DNA of 48,730 nucleotides, taken from assembly GCA_031277255.1 (NCBI GenBank), contig JAITMS010000060.1, positions 1 through 48,730 of the forward strand. The letters run 5' to 3'. This document shows, in pieces, positions 7,323 to 16,541 of the stretch. Every line of letters begins with the position of its first letter. The stretch's first letter is position 1. The translations under genes were made by a program, and so were the position numbers. The stretch comes from Azonexus sp. (lineage in GTDB: Bacteria; Pseudomonadota; Gammaproteobacteria; Burkholderiales; Rhodocyclaceae). The notes under the pieces are model-generated. The model searched no databases. It had not been told where the DNA came from and saw nothing but the letters and a program-made list of their open reading frames with translations.

Positions 7323-8579
7323 TCAAAAATCCCTGTCGGCGAATACCACGCGGCCATTGACCAGGGTTGCCTGGGTTTTGCCGGTTAGCATATGGCCGAG
7401 CCAGGGGGAGTTTTTGCCGCGGCTTTTCAGGTTGTCGGGATTGACTTGCCATTCGGCGGTGGGGTCGAAAATGCAGAGGTCGGCGACTGCGCCGGGGACG
7501 AGGCCGGCCAGTGGGCGGCCGATGATGGCGGCGGGGGCGCTGGTGATGCGGGCCAGCGCCTGCGGCAGGGCAAGGCCCGCTGCTGCTGCCCATTTCAGGG
7601 TCAGCGGCAGCAGCAGTTCGAGGCCGGTGGCGCCGGGTTTGGCTTCGCCGAAGGGGAGTAATTTGTCGTCGGCGCCGAGCGGCGTGTGATCGGAGCAGAT
7701 GGCCGCCAGCCCGTTGGCGGCGGCGTCCGACAGGGCTTGCCGGTCGCGCTGGCTGCGCAGCGGCGGCGCGAAGCGGGCGTGCGGGTTGAAGAAGCCGATG
7801 TCATTTTCGGTCAGCAGCAGATGATGGATGCCGATATCGCAGCTTACCGGCAAGCCTTCGGCCTGTGCTGCGGCGACCTGCGCCGCGCCCGCGGCTGTCG
7901 ACAGCCGGGTCAGATGGACGCGGCAGCCGGTGTCGCGGGCCAACTGGAGCATGGTGGCGATGGCGATGGTTTCGGCGGCGACGGGAATGCCGGAGAGGCC
8001 GAGGCGATTGGCGACTTCGCCCTCGTGGGCGATGCCGTTTCTCGCCAGCCAGTAATCCTGCGGCTGCAACCACACGGCAAAGTCGAAGGAGGCGGCGTAT
8101 TCCATTGCCCGCAACAGGGCTTCGGTATCGACCACCGGCTGCGTCGCCTGCGAAAAAGCGACGCAACCGGCTTTTTTGAGGCCGGCCAGTTCGGCCAGAC
8201 GCTCGCCTTTGAGGCCCAGGGTCAAGGCGCCCAGCGGCAATACCCGCGCCTTGCCGATCTCGGCTCCGCGATGGACCAGACGGTCGGCGAGTTCCGGCTC
8301 GTCGAGCGGCGGGTCGGCGTCCGGCGGCACGACCACGGCGGTGACGCCGCCGGCGACCGCCGCCGCCAGTTCGGCTTCGATGCTGTTGAGCCGCGCGCCA
8401 AGGTCGATCAGGCCGGGGCAGACAACGTAGCCGCTGGCGTCGATGACGCGGTCGGTGGCAAAACCGGCTGGCGCTTGATCGAGCGCGGCGATGCGGTCGC
8501 CGCTGATGAACAGGGAGGCGCGGCTGTCGGTGCCGTGCTGCGGGTCGATGAGTCGGCCATTTCTGATTTCGAGGTTCAT
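7323..8579 (-). CDS. pyrX: Dihydroorotase-like protein PyrC' (PyrX), probably non-catalytic
   Basis: 418 residues of amidohydrolase/dihydroorotase fold. The zinc-binding HxH of active dihydroorotases (normally DxHxHLR after GLID) is replaced by GLIDLGARLNS, so the first metal site is gone; other family motifs remain (ICSDHTPLGADDK; GLVPGAVADLCIFDP). In Pseudomonas and relatives, such inactive PyrC' proteins pair with PyrB and are needed for aspartate transcarbamoylase assembly (known). Here it follows pyrB with one base between, matching that role. Its stop is 20 bases from the last CRISPR repeat, with no terminator visible. Confidence 0.88.
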   Translation of the reverse strand: MNLEIRNGRLIDPQHGTDSRASLFISGDRIAALDQAPAGFATDRVIDASGYVVCPGLIDLGARLNSIEAELAAAVAGGVTAVVVPPDADPPLDEPELADRLVHRGAEIGKARVLPLGALTLGLKGERLAELAGLKKAGCVAFSQATQPVVDTEALLRAMEYAASFDFAVWLQPQDYWLARNGIAHEGEVANRLGLSGIPVAAETIAIATMLQLARDTGCRVHLTRLSTAAGAAQVAAAQAEGLPVSCDIGIHHLLLTENDIGFFNPHARFAPPLRSQRDRQALSDAAANGLAAICSDHTPLGADDKLLPFGEAKPGATGLELLLPLTLKWAAAAGLALPQALARITSAPAAIIGRPLAGLVPGAVADLCIFDPTAEWQVNPDNLKSRGKNSPWLGHMLTGKTQATLVNGRVVFADRDF

Positions 8580-8580
8580 G

Positions 8581-9540
8581 TCAATTTCCCGCGACGATGC
8601 TCATCACCGCCATGCGCACGGCGATACCGAAGGTGACCTGAGGCAGGATGACGGCTTGCGGGCCGTCAGCCACCGCCGAGTGGATTTCGACGCCGCGATT
8701 CATCGGCCCCGGATGCATGACGATGGCGTCGGGCTTGGCCAGGGCCAGTTTTTGCGGCGTCAGGCCGAAATGGCGGAAGTATTCGCCCGCCGATGGCAGC
8801 AGCGCGCCGTTCATGCGCTCGTTTTGCAGGCGCAGCATGATGATGACGTCACAGTCCTTCAAGCCTTCGTTCATGTCGTGGAAAACATGCGCGCCAAGTT
8901 TGTCGAGGTGTTTGGGCAGCAAGGTTTCCGGGCCGATGGCGCGGATTTCCGGGACGCCGAGCGAGGTCAGCGCGTGAATGTCGGAACGGGCGACGCGGGA
9001 ATGCAGGATGTCGCCGACGACGGCGACGCAGAGTTGCGTGAAATCCTTTTTGTAGTGGCGGATGGTGTACATGTCGAGCAGGCCCTGCGTCGGGTGGGCG
9101 TGACGCCCGTCGCCGGCATTGACCACGTGCACATCGTCGCGGCCAATGCGGCGCAGATGTTCGGCGATCAGGTAGGGCGCGCCGCTGGCGGCATGGCGCA
9201 CGACAAAGAGATTGGCGTGCATGGCGCAGAGGTTGTCGATGGTGTCGAGGAGCGTCTCGCCCTTGGCGGTCGAGGAGCGGTTGATGTCGAGATTGATGAC
9301 GTCAGCCGACAGGCGCTTGGCGGCAATCTCGAAGGTGGTGCGGGTGCGGGTCGAGTTTTCAAAAAACAGGTTGAAAACGCTTTTGCCGCGCAGCAGCGGC
9401 ACCTTTTTCACATCGCGGGTCGAGACTTCCATGAAGGAGGCGGCGGTATCGAGAATCTGCGTCAGGATGCGCGGCGGCAGGCCCTCGATGGTCAGCAGGT
9501 GGCTCAGTTGGCCGTCGCTGTTCAACTGTGGGTTATGCAT
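8581..9540 (-). CDS. pyrB: Aspartate carbamoyltransferase catalytic chain
   Basis: Catalyses carbamoyl phosphate + aspartate to carbamoyl aspartate, the second step of pyrimidine synthesis. 319 residues with the carbamoyl-phosphate loop S63-T64-R65-T66-R67 ([13 protein letters not shown]), HPTQGLLD, and [11 protein letters not shown]. It overlaps the end of pyrR by 8 bases and is followed by pyrC', with which it is expected to form the dodecameric enzyme. Confidence 0.96.
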   Translation of the reverse strand: MHNPQLNSDGQLSHLLTIEGLPPRILTQILDTAASFMEVSTRDVKKVPLLRGKSVFNLFFENSTRTRTTFEIAAKRLSADVINLDINRSSTAKGETLLDTIDNLCAMHANLFVVRHAASGAPYLIAEHLRRIGRDDVHVVNAGDGRHAHPTQGLLDMYTIRHYKKDFTQLCVAVVGDILHSRVARSDIHALTSLGVPEIRAIGPETLLPKHLDKLGAHVFHDMNEGLKDCDVIIMLRLQNERMNGALLPSAGEYFRHFGLTPQKLALAKPDAIVMHPGPMNRGVEIHSAVADGPQAVILPQVTFGIAVRMAVMSIVAGN

Positions 9541-10054
9541 GTTCCAGCCTCCACGTGAGGCGTTCGGCTTGGTCCTGGGCGAGAACGAGGTTCTGCCCGG
9601 CGCTCAGCGTCACGTTCCAGACGCAGTAGGCTGCCGCCACCGGCAATTCGCGCCCGCCCCGGTCGGCGAGCACAGCCAGTTCGACCGAGGCGGGCCGCCC
9701 GTAATCGAACAATTCATTGATTGCCGCCCGCGTCGTCCGCCCGGTATAGAGCACGTCGTCGACCAGAATGATGTGACGGCCTTCGACAGCAAAGGGAATG
9801 GCGGTTGGTTTGACCTGCGGGTGCAGACCTTTCTCGGAAAAATCGTCGCGGTAGAAGGACACGTCGATCAGGCCGATGTCGTCTTCAAGGCCGAGCAACT
9901 GGCGCAAACGCCCGGCGATCCAGGCGCCGCCGCTGTAGATGCCGACCAGTACGGGGCGGCGGTCAAGTTGCCGGCGCAAAAGCCCGGCCAGTTGGCGGCA
10001 CTGGGCCTCGGCGTCAGGCAAGGGCGGCGGCGGAGCGAGGGGCGGGGATGACAT
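9533..10054 (-). CDS. pyrR: PyrR-type uracil phosphoribosyltransferase / regulator
   Basis: Phosphoribosyltransferase fold with the PRPP loop [17 protein letters not shown], plus YSGGAWIA and the basic segment SFYRDDF typical of PyrR. The frame could start at a TTG at 10081, but the ATG at 10054 (173 residues) fits the family better. Both overlap ruvX. In Gram-positives PyrR binds pyr mRNA; in proteobacteria its regulatory role is less clear, and no pyr attenuator is evident in this operon. Confidence 0.9.
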   Translation of the reverse strand: MSSPPLAPPPPLPDAEAQCRQLAGLLRRQLDRRPVLVGIYSGGAWIAGRLRQLLGLEDDIGLIDVSFYRDDFSEKGLHPQVKPTAIPFAVEGRHIILVDDVLYTGRTTRAAINELFDYGRPASVELAVLADRGGRELPVAAAYCVWNVTLSAGQNLVLAQDQAERLTWRLEHA

Positions 10055-10472
10055 GGGCGGGACTTTCAAACCAGGTTTCAAGAATCAACTGCGCCGCCAC
10101 GGCATCGAGCAGCGGCTTGGCGGCGCGGCTGTCGCGGCCGGTTTCGCGCAGCCGCGCTGCGGCATCGCGCGAAGTCAGGCGCTCGTCGGCGTAGGACAAG
10201 GGGAGTTGAAAGCGTTGTTGCAGACCTTCGCCAAATTTTGCCGCCAGTCGGGTCGTTTCATGCGCCGTGCCGTCGACATGGACGGGCAGGCCGACGACCA
10301 GAAGGCAGGGCTGCCATTCGGCGATCAGGCGGCTGATGGCGGCCAGCCGTTCGTCGTTCGATTCGGCCTCGATGACGGTGAGCGGATGGGCGCTGCCGAG
10401 CAGGCTTTCTCCCGTGGCGACGCCGATGCGCTTGAGGCCGAAATCAAAGGCGAGAACGGTGCCCTCAGGCAT
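10014..10472 (-). CDS. ruvX: Holliday junction resolvase-like RuvX/YqgF
   Basis: RNase H-fold protein involved in 16S rRNA 5'-end maturation in E. coli (YqgF). About 152 residues; [11 protein letters not shown] carries the first acidic residue, [16 protein letters not shown] and DERLTSRDA follow, and [11 protein letters not shown] ends the fold. The ATG at 10472 overlaps the yqgE stop by 8 bases; an ATG at 10484 is also in frame. It sits in the usual yqgE-ruvX-pyrR order. Confidence 0.93.
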   Translation of the reverse strand: MPEGTVLAFDFGLKRIGVATGESLLGSAHPLTVIEAESNDERLAAISRLIAEWQPCLLVVGLPVHVDGTAHETTRLAAKFGEGLQQRFQLPLSYADERLTSRDAAARLRETGRDSRAAKPLLDAVAAQLILETWFESPAHVIPAPRSAAALA

Positions 10473-11037
10473 GTCCGGCGACATCGGAAAGCTGGCTGAA
10501 ACTGATGCCGAGATTCTGCATCGCCGCGGGCAGGCGCTCCTCCGGCGGCAGATCGAAAAGGATGGCGGCAGAGGCCGGGACGGTCAGCCAGGAGTTTTGC
10601 GCCAATTCGTTTTCCAGTTGCCCGGCGCCCCAGCCGGAATAGCCGAGGGTGACGAGAATTTCCGCCGGTTGCCCGGTGGCGGCAACGGCGGCGAGCACGT
10701 CGCGCGAACTGGTCAGGCCGATGTCCTCATTGACCGTCAGCGTCGATTGCCAGCCGCCGCGCGGTCGGTGCAGCACCAGACCGCGATCAAGCTGAACCGG
10801 GCCGCCGAAATAGACCGGCATCCGGCCAAGATCGCCCTGTTCCAGCTTGAGGTCGATTTTTGCCAGCAAGTCGGTCAGGTTGAGGTCGATGGGCCGGTTG
10901 ACGATGATCCCCAGCGCCCCGTTCTCGTTGTGCTCGCAGATATAGACCAGCGCATGAGCGAAATAGGGGTCTTGCAGCGCCGGCATGGCGATGAGGAAGT
11001 GGTCGGTGAGATTGACGGTGAAGTTGACGTTGTCCAT
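10465..11037 (-). CDS. yqgE: YqgE/AlgH family protein
   Basis: 190 residues with the family signature: [46 protein letters not shown], and [13 protein letters not shown]. The function is unresolved; in Pseudomonas it was named AlgH for an effect on alginate. First gene of the five-gene operon. A promoter (11044-11072) places the transcription start at or next to the ATG, so the mRNA may be leaderless. Confidence 0.93.
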   Translation of the reverse strand: MDNVNFTVNLTDHFLIAMPALQDPYFAHALVYICEHNENGALGIIVNRPIDLNLTDLLAKIDLKLEQGDLGRMPVYFGGPVQLDRGLVLHRPRGGWQSTLTVNEDIGLTSSRDVLAAVAATGQPAEILVTLGYSGWGAGQLENELAQNSWLTVPASAAILFDLPPEERLPAAMQNLGISFSQLSDVAGHA

Positions 11038-11043
11038 GACGGG

Positions 11044-11072
11044 ATTTTAATCGCCGCCGGGAGACAAACCAA
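11044..11072 (-). promoter_or_regulatory. Probable promoter of the yqgE-ruvX-pyrRBC' operon
   Basis: On the minus strand TTGGTT (11072-11067), 17 bases, TAAAAT (11049-11044). The start would be near 11037, the A of the yqgE ATG. No Shine-Dalgarno is visible between. Confidence 0.55.
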
Positions 11073-11094
11073 CCGCTGTATTCGGTGTTTTCAG

Positions 11095-11131
11095 TGTTCA
11101 GTGTTCAGCCGGGTCGGCTGAACACTGAACA
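11095..11131. repeat. Perfect palindrome between chpA and yqgE
   Basis: TGTTCAGTGTTCAGCC, 5-base loop, and its perfect complement (16-bp stem). The left arm is made of a tandem GTGTTCA. It lies 8 bases after the chpA stop and may act as its terminator, though no U-run follows; it looks like a mobile palindrome. Confidence 0.65.
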
Positions 11132-11139
11132 TCAGGCTT

Positions 11140-14100
11140 TCAATGCGCCTTCTTGCAGTAACCGGCGACCAGGGCGAGCAGCTCGTTTTCGTCGTAGGGC
11201 TTGCCGAGATAATGGTTGGCGCCGATTTCAAAAGCGTAGTTGCGGTGCTTGTCCGCCGTGCGCGAGGTAATCATGATGATCGGCAAGTCGCGCAGGCGTT
11301 CGTCGGCGCGGACATTGCGGACAAAATCGAAACCGTCCATGCGCGGCATTTCGATATCCGACAGAATCACGTCGGGCAGATCGTCAACCAACTGTTCGAG
11401 CGCATCGACGCCATCCTTGGCGAGCATGACCTGATAGCCTTCGCGGGTCAGCAGGCGGCTGGTGATCTTGCGCACGGTCAGCGAATCGTCGACCACCATG
11501 ACGGTCGGCAGTCTGTGCCTGACCTCGACTGTCTCGGCAACGGCAGGCTGGGCGGGCACAAACTGCGCCACCGTGCCGCGACCGGCCAGCGCCACCGGGT
11601 TGAGGATCAGCACCACGCGGCCATCGCCAAGCACCGTGGCGCCCGCGATGCCGACCACACGGGCGAGTTGGGCGCCAATGTTTTTGACGACGACTTCCTG
11701 ATTGCCCTGAAGTTCGTCGATCTGCACGGCCACCCGTTGCGAGCCAGAGCGCAGCAACAAGACCCAGTAGCGGCGATGCACTTCCGGCTGGGCATCAACG
11801 ACGCCGAGAAGGTGTGAGAGGAAATGCAGCGGGTAATGGTGGCCTTGCCACTCGGCCTCGCCTTTTTCCTGGATCGCGGCAAGCTGCTTGTCCTTTAACT
11901 CCAGCACCTGCTCGATCATGGTCGACGGAATGGCGTAGATTTGCGGGCCGGTACGAACCAGCACCGTCTGCGTCACCGCCAGGGTCAGCGGCAGATACAG
12001 GCGGAAAGTCGTTCCCTTGCCGCTTTCGGTGGTGATTTCGATACGCCCGCCGAGCGCCGTGACTTCGGTCTTGACCACATCCATGCCGACGCCGCGCCCG
12101 GCCACCTGGCTCAACTCGGTCGCCGTCGAAAAACCGGGCCGGAAGACGAGATCGAACAGCGCGGCTGGCTCGATGGCCTGTCCCGGCGTCAGCAATCCCG
12201 TTTCTTCGGCGCGCTGGCGGATGCGTGGCATATCCAGGCCGCGACCGTCATCGGTCAGCGAAAGGATGATTTCATTGCCTTCCTGAGCGAGCTTCAGGGT
12301 GATTTCGCCGGTTTCATTCTTGCCCGCCGCGAGGCGCTCCTCGCGGCTTTCCAGACCGTGGGTGACGGCGTTGCGCAGCATGTGCTCGATCGGGCCGAGC
12401 ATCTTGTCGAGCACCGAACGGTCGATTTCGACCTGACCGCCGATCACGTCGAGGTGGGCGCGCTTGCCGACGGCCTTGGCGGTTTGCCGGACGATGCGGT
12501 AGAACCGCTCGACCTGACTGGCGAAGGGCAACATGCGCAGGCCCATCAACTCCTGTTGCAGACTGCGGTTGAGACGGGCCTGGGCGAGGATGGCGGCATT
12601 GGTGTCGTCGAGATTCTTCAACAGGCCCTGCTGCACCGTGGCAACGTCATTGACCGATTCGGCCATGAAGCGGGTCAGTTCCTGGAAGCGGGTGAAGCGG
12701 TCGAGTTCAAGCGGATCGAAATCGGCCTGACCGTCGGGGGCCTGGGCGACGCGCGCCTGAATCTGGCCTTCGGCCTGAATTTCGATTTCACGCAGTTGGC
12801 GGCGCAGGCGAATGACGTTTTCCGTAAGATCGAGCAGCGAGCTTTTGAGGCTGCGCATTTCGCCTTCGATCCGGGCGCGGGCGATGGACAACTCGCCCGC
12901 TTCGTTGACCAGGTGATCGATCAAATCGGCAGGCACGCGCAACATGGCCCGCCGGTCGCCGCTTTCGCCCTCGCCCTCGATTTCAGCCACGACGGGCTGG
13001 GGCGACGGCGCATCAGCAGCGGGTTCGGATTCGGCGGCGGGTTCAGCGACCGGCGTGACCGGCGCGGCGGCTTCCTCGACCGGCGGCCCGGCGCGTAGAT
13101 GTTCGACGGCCAGCGCCAGGGTATCGCAGCCGCTCTCGATTTCGTCGATCATGGCGGCGCTGGCCTCGCCCGCGCGCATCGCTTCGTCCACCCGCGTTTC
13201 CAGTTGGTGGGTGACTTCGCCGAGATTGAGCGCCCCGGCCATGCGGGCGTTGCCCTTGAAGGTATGCAGGAGACGCGCGATGGCGTGCGGCGGCGCGTCA
13301 TCGGCGGGCGCACCGCGCCAGGCGCGCAGTTGTTCGGTCAGTTCGCGCAACTGGTCGACGGCTTCTTCAAGGAAGATCGGCAACAGTTGCTCGTCCAGTT
13401 CGTCATTCAGACTGGGCAGCGCCGCCGTGGTGTGCTGAATCGGCGCTTCGACAGCCGTCTCGGCAGCCGCAGCAGGCGGCGGGGCGGCCTCGATGACTTC
13501 AATTGGCGAGGCATGGAAAATATCATCGAGGAGGGCGATCAGGCGCGGCTCCTCGTCCGGCGCTTGCTGCAAGGCCAGACCGGCGAACATGGATTCGAGC
13601 GTCGAAATGGCCTGCTGCACGGTTTCAATCGCTGCGGCGTTATTCGGCTGAGTCGCGTGCTCGCGGCGCAACAGGGCGTGTTCCAGAGCGCGCGCCAGAT
13701 GGTGCAAGGGCATGAGGTTCACGGTGCCAGCGATGCTGGCCAGCGTATGGGCCGCCCGGGTTGTTTCGAAGGTCGTCGCTGCCGCCGGGTTGGCCTTGAG
13801 GGCCGCTTGGCTGTCGATCAGCGTCTGGAGATAACCGCGCGCTTCATTAACAAAAATGCCGTAGAGGGGCGACGGCGCGGCTGGCGATTCCGCTGTTGGC
13901 TCAGGTTCGGGTTCAGATTCCGGCTCTGATTCCGGCTCCGGCGCTGATTCGGGTTTCGGCTCCGACTCGACGGCGGCGGGCGCAGCCTCATTCAAATCGG
14001 GCAGATCGAGCGTCGGCGGCTCAAGTATTGGCGATTCGCTCTCCGGCGCGGGCGCTTCTGGTTCAGGCGCTGGCGTTGCTGGCGTCGGGGCGACCGCCGC

Positions 14101-16521
14101 CGGGGCGCTGGAGGCGCCGCGCAGGCGGCGGGCCAGGGCAATCAGCGCCGTGGCGTCGGGAACGACGTTGTCGCCAGTGCCAAGATGACTCACCCAATCG
14201 CCGAACAGCGTATGGGCGTCGCCGATCATTTGCAGCAGTTCCGGCGTTGACCGCTGTTCCTGGCGCAGCCAGAGGTTGAGGGTCTGTTCCAGTTCCCAAG
14301 CTGTTTCGCCGAAATCGGTGAGGCCAACCATGCGGCCACTGCCCTTCAAAGTATGCGTGGCGCGGCGGATGGTCGTCAGCGCCTCATGGTCGTCCGGCTG
14401 GCGGCGCAGCAGATCGAGTTGCCCGGCCAGGGTCGCCAGAACCTCGACCGCTTCTTCGAGGAAGATGGCGAGTAGCTCGGCGTCGATTTCTTCGTGGCTC
14501 GAATCGGCCAGTTGCAGCGTCGCCGCCGAGGGTTTCGGCGCTTCGCCGCCAGTCGGGGCGAGACTGGAGAGGGCGGCATCGGCGGTGACCCCGGCCTCCA
14601 GCGCCTTGAGCGCCGTTTTGGCCGACTCGCCCAGGCGATGATCGGCGACCAGATCGGCGTCTTTCTGGATGGCTTCCAGATTGCTGCGGATTTCTTGATG
14701 CAGGCGTTGATCCTGCGGCGCTTCACGCAGCGCGTCGGCCAGCACCCGCGTGTCCCGCGCCTGCTGCGCGAGCTGGGCTTCGACGGTTGGCGTCGGGACA
14801 ATCTCTTCGTCTTGGTCGGCGCGCGCGCCGACGGCTTCATCTTCGCCGTTGAGGCGGCGGATGAAGGCGGCAAAATCGGTTTCGCCATTTTGCAGGGCAT
14901 CGACGAAGAAACCGAGTTGCGACAGTTGATTGGCGACCCATTCGAAATCTTCGATCAGCGGCTGGTAATCGGCCTCTGCAAACTGGCGGATACGTTCGCC
15001 GCACACATTGAGGTTGGTCACCGCGCCGAAGTGGCCAAGCATGGCGAGCGCCCCGCCAATCTGCTTGAGTGGCGCGTCGAGCGCCCCCAGATCGTGGGGT
15101 TTGGCCGGGTCGCGGAAGAAGGCGTCAAGCGCCTGCTCAATCTGCGCCAGGTTGTTCTGGATTTCGCGCCCGACCTGGCTGATCAGCAATTTTTCCTGGG
15201 CCTTACGCGTCATTTCGTCAAGCAGGGGAATCCCGGCGTCAGCCGCCGTCGGTTTACCCGCGATGCAGGCATAGAGGCGGGCGACCATGAGGTCGACCTG
15301 CTGGGCGAAATCGGTGCCGAGACGTTTGAAGCCCTCCTGAGCGTTCTGCAGGAGCAGGATGGCGGTGGCGACTTCCATCGCCACCGTGTCGTTATAGCGC
15401 CCAGGTTCTTCGGTCAGCCAACTGGCGACCGCGGCGATTCCCTGGCCCAGACGTTTGAGGTCGGTGTGGCCGACCTCGTCACTGAGGACGGCGCACAGGC
15501 GGGCATGGTCGGCAAAGCTCGCGAGGCTGCTGGCGCTACCGCTACAGAATTTGTTCCAGGATTCCTCAAGCACCGCCAGGCCGTCGCGCAGCTTGCGCAG
15601 GGCCATTTCCTGCGGCGCTGGAACAGCGGCTGCCGGGGCTGGCGGAATGAGGGCCGACAAATCGAAAGTTTCCTGCACGGCGGCGACCTGAGGCGACTGC
15701 TCGGCGGGCGTGCGGGCAATGTAATACAAGGCTTCGCGCATGACGCGTTCAGCGACATTGGTCGAACCGTCGAGCAGACGGCGGATCTGGGCGTCGATGC
15801 GGGAACACAGGTAACGGGCGGCAACATCGCTCCGCAAGTCGGGGTTTTCAAGCGTATCGAGAAAAGCCAGGATGACCCACCAGAAAGTCCGGGTTGCCGG
15901 ACTGGCCTGCTGCGCTTCGATACTGACCAGCGCCGTGCGCATCATCGGCAGCCCGGCATGGCTGCCGGCCGGGCTACGCAGCCATTTGAGCAAGCCCTTC
16001 TGGTAGGCGTTGCGGGCGATTTTCAGCGCCGCTTTTGCCTCGTCGGCGCCAAGCGCCGCTGGCGCTGGCCGTTTTGGCGGACGCAGGGAGAGGTCGGGAT
16101 AAAACAGATCGGCGGCATGGGTAACTGTGATTCCCCTGGCCTGGGCCAGAGCCTCGTAAGAAGCCAGAAGGCGCAAGGGCTGGTTGGGGTCGCCGACCAT
16201 CAAGTCGTTGAGATATTGGCGAATGTCGGCCAGCGCCTGAGCAACCGCCGCCAGCCCGGCTTTGGCGACCGGCTGTTGTTCTTCTTCATAGGCCCGGAGC
16301 AGGGTTTCGACTGACTCGACGACCTGCGTGACGCCATCGAGGCCGACGATGGAGAGCGCGCCATACACCTGATGGACATGGGTATGGCAGAACTTCAGCG
16401 GCGTCACGTCACCGCCCGCCGTATATTGGGCAAGCGCCTCGATTGCCCGCTGCAAGGCCAGATCAATCTCGCCCTTGACCCAGGTCAGTGGGCCTAAATC
16501 AAATGCCGTCGCCGCGTTCAT
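11140..16521 (-). CDS. chpA: Hybrid chemosensory histidine kinase ChpA/PilL
   Basis: Cytoplasmic CheA-like kinase of the Pil-Chp system that controls type IV pilus twitching and surface sensing; 1793 residues. Layout: several N-terminal phosphotransfer-like domains (degenerate HQVYGAL near residue 45; canonical HTLKGSGRM near 720; HTLASIAGTV near 923, lacking the HxxKG Lys-Gly; canonical HTFKGNARM near 1084), a Pro/Glu-rich linker near 810-890, then CheA dimerisation and ATPase (LRNAVTHGLESR, DDGRGLDM, GRGVGMDVV), CheW-like domain, and a C-terminal receiver (VDDSLTVRK; phospho-Asp near 1720 in LSDIEMPRMDG). It follows pilJ by 20 bases. Confidence 0.95.
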   Translation of the reverse strand: MNAATAFDLGPLTWVKGEIDLALQRAIEALAQYTAGGDVTPLKFCHTHVHQVYGALSIVGLDGVTQVVESVETLLRAYEEEQQPVAKAGLAAVAQALADIRQYLNDLMVGDPNQPLRLLASYEALAQARGITVTHAADLFYPDLSLRPPKRPAPAALGADEAKAALKIARNAYQKGLLKWLRSPAGSHAGLPMMRTALVSIEAQQASPATRTFWWVILAFLDTLENPDLRSDVAARYLCSRIDAQIRRLLDGSTNVAERVMREALYYIARTPAEQSPQVAAVQETFDLSALIPPAPAAAVPAPQEMALRKLRDGLAVLEESWNKFCSGSASSLASFADHARLCAVLSDEVGHTDLKRLGQGIAAVASWLTEEPGRYNDTVAMEVATAILLLQNAQEGFKRLGTDFAQQVDLMVARLYACIAGKPTAADAGIPLLDEMTRKAQEKLLISQVGREIQNNLAQIEQALDAFFRDPAKPHDLGALDAPLKQIGGALAMLGHFGAVTNLNVCGERIRQFAEADYQPLIEDFEWVANQLSQLGFFVDALQNGETDFAAFIRRLNGEDEAVGARADQDEEIVPTPTVEAQLAQQARDTRVLADALREAPQDQRLHQEIRSNLEAIQKDADLVADHRLGESAKTALKALEAGVTADAALSSLAPTGGEAPKPSAATLQLADSSHEEIDAELLAIFLEEAVEVLATLAGQLDLLRRQPDDHEALTTIRRATHTLKGSGRMVGLTDFGETAWELEQTLNLWLRQEQRSTPELLQMIGDAHTLFGDWVSHLGTGDNVVPDATALIALARRLRGASSAPAAVAPTPATPAPEPEAPAPESESPILEPPTLDLPDLNEAAPAAVESEPKPESAPEPESEPESEPEPEPTAESPAAPSPLYGIFVNEARGYLQTLIDSQAALKANPAAATTFETTRAAHTLASIAGTVNLMPLHHLARALEHALLRREHATQPNNAAAIETVQQAISTLESMFAGLALQQAPDEEPRLIALLDDIFHASPIEVIEAAPPPAAAAETAVEAPIQHTTAALPSLNDELDEQLLPIFLEEAVDQLRELTEQLRAWRGAPADDAPPHAIARLLHTFKGNARMAGALNLGEVTHQLETRVDEAMRAGEASAAMIDEIESGCDTLALAVEHLRAGPPVEEAAAPVTPVAEPAAESEPAADAPSPQPVVAEIEGEGESGDRRAMLRVPADLIDHLVNEAGELSIARARIEGEMRSLKSSLLDLTENVIRLRRQLREIEIQAEGQIQARVAQAPDGQADFDPLELDRFTRFQELTRFMAESVNDVATVQQGLLKNLDDTNAAILAQARLNRSLQQELMGLRMLPFASQVERFYRIVRQTAKAVGKRAHLDVIGGQVEIDRSVLDKMLGPIEHMLRNAVTHGLESREERLAAGKNETGEITLKLAQEGNEIILSLTDDGRGLDMPRIRQRAEETGLLTPGQAIEPAALFDLVFRPGFSTATELSQVAGRGVGMDVVKTEVTALGGRIEITTESGKGTTFRLYLPLTLAVTQTVLVRTGPQIYAIPSTMIEQVLELKDKQLAAIQEKGEAEWQGHHYPLHFLSHLLGVVDAQPEVHRRYWVLLLRSGSQRVAVQIDELQGNQEVVVKNIGAQLARVVGIAGATVLGDGRVVLILNPVALAGRGTVAQFVPAQPAVAETVEVRHRLPTVMVVDDSLTVRKITSRLLTREGYQVMLAKDGVDALEQLVDDLPDVILSDIEMPRMDGFDFVRNVRADERLRDLPIIMITSRTADKHRNYAFEIGANHYLGKPYDENELLALVAGYCKKAH

Positions 16522-16541
16522 AGTCTCTCGCGTTGCTTGTG

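Noticed and set aside
14494-16314. 606-codon plus-strand frame opposite chpA
   Set aside because: Antisense shadow of chpA in GC-rich DNA; the encoded protein has no recognisable motif and chpA has full domain support.
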